Below the pieces are notes generated by a model. The model saw only the letters and a program-made list of their open reading frames with translations. It was not told the DNA's origin and searched no databases. 20,038 nucleotides of DNA from Actinobacillus sp. Lineage in GTDB: Bacteria; Pseudomonadota; Gammaproteobacteria; Enterobacterales; Pasteurellaceae. Positions within the stretch are counted from its first letter, which is position 1. Each line of letters starts with the position of its first letter. Below are positions 15,922-20,038 of this stretch, piece by piece. The stretch lies in assembly GCA_020026115.1 (NCBI GenBank), contig JAHHQY010000030.1:1-20038 (forward strand), in the 5' to 3' direction. Position numbers and translations under genes: made by a program.

Positions 15922-16508
15922 TAAAAAAATTGGCGAATTTTTTCAATTAGCGTTTGAGGTAACTGCATTTCGCTCATGGTTTTTTCAATCATCAACATTT
16001 TGCGTTGACGATTGGTATTTGTAATCACCCAAAACGGACTTTCTGGAATGTGTTTCGGTTTTGTGTGATTTCCATAACTTAATAAAGTTTCTTCATCGCG
16101 CGCAAAATAAATTCTTGTATGACCTTGAAGCGGTTCTACGGCAGCGGCAAAGCCTTCTGGATTTTCTTTATATAAAAGGCTTAACACTTGTAAAAAGCGG
16201 TTAACGCCTTTTTTCTCTTGTTGAAAAGCATCGCTGTTGAGTAAATTTTCCATTTGTTGCGTAACATGGATCAACATTTTTGACGCACCTTTTTTGCCTT
16301 TCGGACTTTTTTTCGGCGCGACTTGATCTTCTTCAAAGGTTTCAAACATAGAAATAGTTTCACCCACCTCAGGTAAAGATCGATCATTTAGGCATTGCGG
16401 GAAATTTAATAAGCGACGTAAAATATCAGAGGGACTTTCTTCGCCAATGGCTTCCGTTTGGCTCGCAATGTATTGATAAAGTTCGTCATCAAGTTTTACA
16501 ATTTTCAT
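15921..16508 (-). CDS. seqA: SeqA, negative modulator of replication initiation
   Basis: Binds hemimethylated GATC sites after replication, sequesters oriC and limits re-initiation; its presence implies Dam methylation. The 195 residues (181 in E. coli) have the N-terminal multimerisation domain MKIVKLDDELYQYIASQTEA...SDILRRLL (1-35). A long charged linker (about 39-78) with a Lys-rich patch APKKSPKGKKG follows. The C-terminal DNA-binding domain (about 80-195) ends in a stretch with TNTNRQRKM, which fits the GATC-reading region. It leads the seven-gene minus-strand operon, with AAGGA nine bases before its ATG and a perfect TATAAT upstream, and diverges from ybfF. Confidence 0.94.
   Translation of the reverse strand: MKIVKLDDELYQYIASQTEAIGEESPSDILRRLLNFPQCLNDRSLPEVGETISMFETFEEDQVAPKKSPKGKKGASKMLIHVTQQMENLLNSDAFQQEKKGVNRFLQVLSLLYKENPEGFAAAVEPLQGHTRIYFARDEETLLSYGNHTKPKHIPESPFWVITNTNRQRKMLMIEKTMSEMQLPQTLIEKIRQFF
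16314..16322 (-). repeat. Dispersed motif, one-mismatch copy in seqA
   Basis: Minus strand reads GTCGCGCCG followed by AAAAAAAG: 8 of 9 core bases plus the A tract. In seqA it encodes VAPKK in the linker, a third reading frame and peptide. Confidence 0.45.
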
Positions 16509-16549
16509 CTTTTCGTCCTTGTTGCTTGATCTATTTAAAGTTTTGCCAC

Positions 16550-16578
16550 ATTATAGCGACTTATTTTTAAATACTCTA
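16550..16578 (-). promoter_or_regulatory. Candidate promoter of the seqA operon
   Basis: Minus strand: perfect -10 TATAAT (16555-16550) with a poor -35 TAGAGT (16578-16573) at 17-bp spacing, in the 77-bp gap between divergent seqA and ybfF. It implies a leader of about 35 nt. Confidence 0.55.
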
Positions 16579-16585
16579 TGCAAAA

Positions 16586-17398
16586 ATGATATCAAATAAA
16601 AAATTACTTAATTTTGAATTCACGCCTCATGCAGAAAATACCAATGCGCCCGTGCTGGTTTTTATCCATGGTTTATTTGGTGATTTAAATAATTTAGCCG
16701 TGATCGCCCGTGAATTTATGGGAAAATACAGTGTGTTACGCTTGGATCTGCGTAATCATGGAAAAAGTTTTCATACAGAAGAAATGAATTACGATCGCCT
16801 AAGCGAAGATGTGATCTTGCTTTTAGATCATTTGAATTGCCATAAATATGTTTTAATTGGTCATTCAATGGGTGGAAAAACCGCGATGAAAGTGGCGGCG
16901 AAACGTCCCGATTTAGTCGAAAAATTAGTAATTCTTGATATGGCTCCCGTAAATTATGGCGAGCATGGTCACCGTGAAATTTTTAGCGCTTTAAATGCGG
17001 TAAAAGAAGCACAAGTGAAAACGCGCCAAGAAGCTAAGCCTTATTTATCCGCCTATATTGATGATGTGAGCGTACAACAATTTATGCTGAAATCTTTTGA
17101 TGCGAATATGCCTGAACGTACGCGTTTTCATCTTAGTGCCTTAGAAAAAAATTATTTAACTTTAATGGATTGGACGCCGATTTATGTGGATATTCCCACT
17201 TTATTTATTAAAGGGGGGAATTCCGATTATATTTTGCCAAGCTATCAAAAGGCGATTTTAGATCAATTTCCTAAAGCCAAAGCCTTTGTTATACAAGGCT
17301 GTGGGCATTGGATCCATGCAGAAAAACCGACTTTTGTTATTCGTGCGATCGCGCGTTTTTTAAATGAAAATAATGCAAGTGAAAAAAGAGAAAATTAA
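16586..17398 (+). CDS. ybfF: Alpha/beta-hydrolase esterase YbfF
   Basis: Serine hydrolase of the alpha/beta fold. E. coli YbfF hydrolyses short- and medium-chain acyl esters and acyl-CoA in vitro, but its physiological substrate is not known. Seen in 270 residues: oxyanion segment FIHGLFGDLNNL (27-38), nucleophile S94 in GHSMGGK, candidate acid D214 (GGNSDYI), and H241 in GCGHWIHAEKP. No signal peptide, so cytoplasmic. The ATG at 16586 has only a weak ribosome-binding site. It diverges from seqA and ends 36 bp before a hairpin terminator, ahead of ybfE-fldA-fur. Confidence 0.92.
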   Translation: MISNKKLLNFEFTPHAENTNAPVLVFIHGLFGDLNNLAVIAREFMGKYSVLRLDLRNHGKSFHTEEMNYDRLSEDVILLLDHLNCHKYVLIGHSMGGKTAMKVAAKRPDLVEKLVILDMAPVNYGEHGHREIFSALNAVKEAQVKTRQEAKPYLSAYIDDVSVQQFMLKSFDANMPERTRFHLSALEKNYLTLMDWTPIYVDIPTLFIKGGNSDYILPSYQKAILDQFPKAKAFVIQGCGHWIHAEKPTFVIRAIARFLNENNASEKREN

Positions 17399-17440
17399 CC
17401 TAAATAAACGGAATAAATAAGATTTTATTTCCCCTGTGAA

Positions 17441-17467
17441 GCGTGGTATACTCCACGCACTTTTTTT
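17441..17467 (+). terminator. Terminator of ybfF with a promoter -10 in its loop
   Basis: Stem GCGTGG (17441-17446) / CCACGC (17453-17458), loop TATACT, then AC and seven T. It should end ybfF transcription on the plus strand. The loop is itself a good -10 hexamer. Confidence 0.75.
17444..17459 (+). promoter_or_regulatory. Candidate extended -10 promoter of ybfE-fldA-fur
   Basis: TGG-TATACT (17444-17452) fits an extended -10; no good -35 is seen at 17 bp (TTTATT region near 17424). Transcription would start near 17459, just past the terminator stem, so its own RNA would lack the hairpin. Confidence 0.55.
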
Positions 17468-17471
17468 ACTA

Positions 17472-17490
17472 GTAGCTTATCATTCTCAAT
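17472..17490. promoter_or_regulatory. Possible Fur box / inverted repeat in the ybfE-fldA-fur leader
   Basis: Minus strand shows GAGAAT-GATAAG, two adjacent hexamers each one base off the Fur unit GATAAT; a third unit is not recognisable and the full 19-bp match is only about 11. The site lies just after the inferred start. GTAGCT (17472-17477) and AGCTAC (17494-17499) also form a short dyad around it. Confidence 0.35.
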
Positions 17491-17520
17491 TAGAGCTACC
17501 TAAACTTCAGTGATTTGACA

Positions 17521-17805
17521 ATGGCGAAACAAGATGCAGATTGCATAACTTTAGATCTGTTCGCTACTACCTCAAAAATCGGACGCCCGCGAACAAATCC
17601 ACTGACCCGCGAGCAACAGTTGCGGATTAATAAACGCAATCAATTACGTCGTGACCGTTCATCAGGATTGCGTCGTGTGGAATTGAAGTTGCATAAAGAT
17701 TTGGTTCAACAATTAGAAAATCTTGCGTCTGAAAGGGCAGTTAGTCGTTCAGAAATTATTGAAAAAATTTTACAAAACTATTTTTTAAATCAAGGAAATA
17801 AATAA
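17521..17805 (+). CDS. ybfE: YbfE, small ribbon-helix-helix-like protein
   Basis: Homolog of E. coli YbfE, known as a LexA-regulated protein of unknown function. The 94 residues begin MAKQDADCITLDLFA, followed by GRPRTNPLTREQQLRINKRNQLRRDRSSG, a very basic region. The C-terminal half (about 48-90, RRVELKLHKDLVQQLENLASERAVSRSEIIEKIL) looks like a ribbon-helix-helix DNA-binding fold. I use the ATG at 17521, matching the conserved MAK start, not a TTG two codons earlier. The stop overlaps the fldA ATG (TAATG). I see no convincing LexA box upstream, so SOS control here is not supported. Confidence 0.9.
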   Translation: MAKQDADCITLDLFATTSKIGRPRTNPLTREQQLRINKRNQLRRDRSSGLRRVELKLHKDLVQQLENLASERAVSRSEIIEKILQNYFLNQGNK

Positions 17806-18329
17806 TGGCTATTATTGGTTTATTTTATGGCAGTGACACAGGTAACACTGAAAATGTTGCAAAAATGATTCAAAAACAACTTGGCTCTGAGCTAGTGGAT
17901 ATTTTTGATATTGCCAAAGCAAGCAAAGAAGACGTAGAAAAATACGATTTTCTTATTTTTGGTATTCCAACATGGTATTACGGTGAAGCGCAATGCGATT
18001 GGGATGATTTCTTCCCAAGTTTAAATAACATTGATTTTACGGATAAAGTTGTGGCTATTTTCGGCTGTGGTGACCAAGAAGATTATGCCGAATATTTCTG
18101 TGATGCAATGGGCGATATTCGTGACATCGTAGAAAGCAAAGGCGCAGTAATTGTTGGCCATTGGTCAACAGAAGGTTATAGCCATGAATCTTCTCGTGCG
18201 TTAGTGGATGATAATACTTTTGTAGGTTTATGTATTGATGAAGATCGTCAACCAGAATTAACCAACGAACGTGTAGAAAAATGGTGTAAACAATTACACG
18301 ATGAAATGTATCTTGCGGAATTGGCTTAA
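17805..18329 (+). CDS. fldA: Flavodoxin
   Basis: FMN-binding low-potential electron carrier, the iron-free stand-in for ferredoxin; in E. coli it serves biotin, methionine and isoprenoid enzymes. The 174 residues show the phosphate loop SDTGNT (10-15) and the two aromatic residues that sandwich the flavin, W57 (IPTWYYGE) and Y94 (GDQEDYAEYF), at the same positions as in E. coli. It is a long-chain flavodoxin by length. The ATG overlaps the ybfE stop, and AGGAA lies nine bases upstream. It sits 30 bp before fur, the conserved arrangement in enteric bacteria and Pasteurellaceae, which ties flavodoxin to iron supply. Confidence 0.97.
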   Translation: MAIIGLFYGSDTGNTENVAKMIQKQLGSELVDIFDIAKASKEDVEKYDFLIFGIPTWYYGEAQCDWDDFFPSLNNIDFTDKVVAIFGCGDQEDYAEYFCDAMGDIRDIVESKGAVIVGHWSTEGYSHESSRALVDDNTFVGLCIDEDRQPELTNERVEKWCKQLHDEMYLAELA

Positions 18330-18359
18330 TAAAGCATAGGCAGAGAAAAGGAGAAAAAC

Positions 18360-18827
18360 ATGTCTGAAGAAAATATTCAAAGTTTAAAAAAAGCGGGTTT
18401 AAAAATTACAGAACCACGTTTAACAATCCTTAACTTAATGCAAAAAAATCGCGATAGAATGCAACATTTTACGGCAGAAGATGTCTATCGTTTATTGATT
18501 GAAGAAGGGGAAGAGATTGGTTTAGCGACGGTTTATCGTGTGTTAAATCAGTTTGATGAAGCGCACATTTTAATTCGCCATAACTTTGAAGGAAATAAGT
18601 CAGTTTTTGAAATCAATCCAAAAGAACATCACGATCATATTATTTGTGTTGATTGTGGTCGAGTGTTGGAATTTAAAGACGAATTGATTGAATCACGTCA
18701 ACGCCAAATTAGTCAAGAACACGGCATTACTTTAGAAAATCACAGCTTATATTTATATGGCAGATGCAGTGATAAAGAAAAATGCCAAGCTTATAGCCAA
18801 GCGCATAATCACAATAAGAAAAAATAG
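18360..18827 (+). CDS. fur: Ferric uptake regulator Fur
   Basis: Iron-sensing repressor: the Fe2+-bound dimer binds Fur boxes at iron-uptake genes. The 155 residues (148 in E. coli) have the winged-helix DNA-binding domain with recognition helix GLATVYRVLNQFDEA (54-68). The metal-binding dimerisation domain has H90, H91 and H93 (KEHHDHIICVDCG), C96 and C99 of the structural zinc site, and a second cysteine pair C136/C142. A His/Lys-rich tail ends the protein. AAAGGAGA lies upstream of the ATG. No promoter is evident in the 30-bp fldA-fur gap, so it is probably cotranscribed with ybfE-fldA; a strong hairpin terminator follows. Confidence 0.97.
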   Translation: MSEENIQSLKKAGLKITEPRLTILNLMQKNRDRMQHFTAEDVYRLLIEEGEEIGLATVYRVLNQFDEAHILIRHNFEGNKSVFEINPKEHHDHIICVDCGRVLEFKDELIESRQRQISQEHGITLENHSLYLYGRCSDKEKCQAYSQAHNHNKKK

Positions 18828-18834
18828 TGAAACA

Positions 18835-18868
18835 ATAAAAAAGGCGGTTTTAAGACCGCCTTTTTTTA
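18835..18868. terminator. Bidirectional terminator between fur and uspA
   Basis: GGCGGT (18843-18848), 6-nt loop, ACCGCC (18855-18860), flanked by an A-run on the left and seven T on the right. The stem extends through the A/T flanks. It serves fur on the plus strand and the convergent uspA on the minus strand. Confidence 0.92.
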
Positions 18869-18880
18869 TTTATTTTGTCT

Positions 18881-19303
18881 CTAGCCATCTAATGGTACAA
18901 CTAACATATCGACATTGATGCTGTTCATAACTTGACGAGTAGAAGACATTAGTTTGCTCCAGAAATCTTGATGATGACCGGTAACCAATAAGTCAACGCC
19001 AAGTTTGTTAATAGCATCAGAAAGCGCTTGTACTAAATCCCCATTACCACTTAATTTTTCCGTAATTGGATAATCTACTTTTTCAGCTAATTGTAATAAT
19101 GCTTGGTGACTTTCATTGGTTACGCGTTCTTGCATAGATGTCATATTAACATCAATTAAGCCTGTATAAAGATCGGAGAAATTTACATCAACGTGAATGA
19201 TGGACAATTTAGCCTCATGTCGTTGAGCAATACCTGCGGCTTTTTTAAGTAAAACTTCACTTTCTTCTGAAAGATCAACGGCAACTAAGATATGTTGATA
19301 CAT
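18881..19303 (-). CDS. uspA: Universal stress protein A
   Basis: Small cytoplasmic stress-survival protein, induced by growth arrest in E. coli; its biochemical role is not settled. The 140 residues (144 in E. coli) show the Usp fold signatures: ILVAVDLSEESEVLLKKA at the N-terminus and LLVTGHHQDFWSKLMSSTRQ followed by VDMLVVPL at the C-terminus. The C-terminal segment is of the UspA type and lacks the G-x2-G-x9-G-(S/T) loop of ATP-binding Usp proteins. AAGGAG lies upstream of the ATG. It is monocistronic, converging with fur and diverging from mazG over 160 bp. Confidence 0.95.
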   Translation of the reverse strand: MYQHILVAVDLSEESEVLLKKAAGIAQRHEAKLSIIHVDVNFSDLYTGLIDVNMTSMQERVTNESHQALLQLAEKVDYPITEKLSGNGDLVQALSDAINKLGVDLLVTGHHQDFWSKLMSSTRQVMNSINVDMLVVPLDG

Positions 19304-19463
19304 CGTAATCTCCTTGTGTTGTGTCTTAATGTGGTTGAATCATAGCACTGTGAAAAGGAAAAAACTTCGTGTGAGATCACATTTTTCAAAAAATCTTTCG
19401 ATTTTTTCTTGCAAAAAATTATACTTAACGTTTGAATAATGCCAGCTAAAAAAAGGAAAAACT
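19304..19463. other. Divergent intergenic region uspA/mazG
   Basis: The region must hold both promoters. For mazG the best -10 is TATACT at 19420-19425, with only a weak -35 near 19397. A short dyad TGTGA-GA-TCACA lies at 19370-19381; its spacing does not fit CRP (N2, not N6). A T/A-rich stretch fills 19382-19420. No small gene is seen. Confidence 0.45.
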
Positions 19464-20038
19464 ATGCAAGAATTACGCCAAATTATCGCTCAATTACGCA
19501 ATCCAGAAGGCGGTTGTCCTTGGGATTTAAAACAAACTTTCCAAACGATGATTCCGCATTTATTAGAAGAAAGCTATGAAGTTGTTGAAGCCATTGAACA
19601 ACAAGATGTGGCTAATTTACGTGAAGAATTAGGTGATTTGCTCTTGCAAGTGGTCTTTTTAAGTCAGTTAGCGCAAGAAGCGGAGATGTTTACTTTTGAT
19701 GAGGTGATAGAAGAGTTAAAAGAAAAATTAATTCGTCGTCATCCCCATGTTTTTGCCAATGAAACGGCGCAAAATGAAGAGGAGGCGCTCGCTAATTGGA
19801 ATAAAGTGAAAGCAAAAGAACATCAAGAAAAAGGTGCGACATCCATTTTAGATGACATTCCGCAAGCTTTTCCGGCTTTAATGCGCGCCGAAAAATTGCA
19901 AAAGCGTTGTGCGAAAGTGGGCTTTGATTGGCCAGAAATCGAGCCTGTTTTTGCGAAAGTGGCAGAAGAATTACAAGAAGTGCGCGCAGAGGTGGAAAAA
20001 ACACCAAGAAACCCTATTTTAATCCAAGAAGAAATGGG
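19464..20038 (+). CDS. mazG: Nucleoside triphosphate pyrophosphohydrolase MazG (N-terminal part)
   Basis: House-cleaning enzyme that hydrolyses (d)NTPs to monophosphate and pyrophosphate; in E. coli it is also linked to (p)ppGpp control. The gene runs off the right edge: 191 codons are present of about 263 expected. The first all-alpha MazG domain is clear, with GGCPWDLKQTFQTM and the Mg-binding residues in LLEESYEVVEAIE and REELGDLLLQVVF. The next part, DIPQAFPALMRAEKLQKRCAKVGFDW, is the start of the second MazG domain. AAGGA lies eight bases before the ATG. A degenerate copy of the dispersed motif (7 of 9, 19882-19890) encodes RAEK. Confidence 0.95.
   Translation, partial: MQELRQIIAQLRNPEGGCPWDLKQTFQTMIPHLLEESYEVVEAIEQQDVANLREELGDLLLQVVFLSQLAQEAEMFTFDEVIEELKEKLIRRHPHVFANETAQNEEEALANWNKVKAKEHQEKGATSILDDIPQAFPALMRAEKLQKRCAKVGFDWPEIEPVFAKVAEELQEVRAEVEKTPRNPILIQEEM

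Noticed and set aside
2064..16201. Seven scattered AAGCGGT heptamers as Actinobacillus-type uptake signals
   Set aside because: Modestly frequent, but none has the full ACAAGCGGT core and flanks vary (TTAAGCGGTT, CTAAAGCGGTC, AAAAAGCGGTT). Evidence is weaker than for CTCGCRCCG.
19366..19381. CRP site upstream of uspA
   Set aside because: With the required six-base spacer the left half matches only 2 of 5 positions.
1..20038. Defence system, prophage, CRISPR or mobile element
   Set aside because: Every gene is a recognisable conserved housekeeping gene; there are no direct repeat arrays, transposase, integrase or composition shift.

Overview
The window is an ordinary housekeeping stretch of a Pasteurellaceae chromosome (Gammaproteobacteria, Haemophilus/Actinobacillus relatives). 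The AT-rich composition, the protein sequences, and the gene blocks crr-ptsI-ptsH-rsgA-orn, apt-dnaX and seqA-menE-mscK-aroC-mepA-yfcA-lpxM / ybfF-ybfE-fldA-fur all point there. The genus cannot be fixed from the sequence. I see no phage, insertion sequence, CRISPR array, toxin-antitoxin pair, tRNA or rRNA.

Layout. Left block, minus strand: the sugar-PTS operon ptsH-ptsI-crr with a promoter and CRP-like site, a hairpin between ptsH and ptsI, and a terminator after crr; behind it is rsgA. orn runs the other way and converges on dnaX. Next come apt-dnaX (purine salvage, DNA polymerase III clamp loader) on the minus strand. From 16508 down to 7417 seven packed minus-strand genes look like one operon: seqA, menE, mscK, aroC, mepA, a TSUP permease, lpxM. 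It mixes replication control, chorismate/menaquinone synthesis and envelope genes. Divergent from seqA, on the plus strand, are ybfF and then ybfE-fldA-fur (flavodoxin and iron regulation), closed by a terminator shared with the convergent uspA. The window ends inside mazG.

No new multi-gene system is visible. The best non-gene signal is a dispersed GC-rich motif, CTCGCRCCG followed by an A/T tract. It occurs exactly 8 times, on both strands, in coding (different frames) and intergenic DNA. One inverted pair forms the hairpin between the convergent orn and dnaX genes. It is organised like a Pasteurellaceae DNA-uptake signal sequence but matches neither the Haemophilus-type nor the Actinobacillus-type core as I know them. 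Other notable signals are a dnaX slippery A-run with an immediate -1 stop (gamma subunit), an attenuator-like hairpin between ptsH and ptsI, a perfect inverted repeat in the ptsH leader, and a promoter -10 sitting in the loop of the ybfF terminator.
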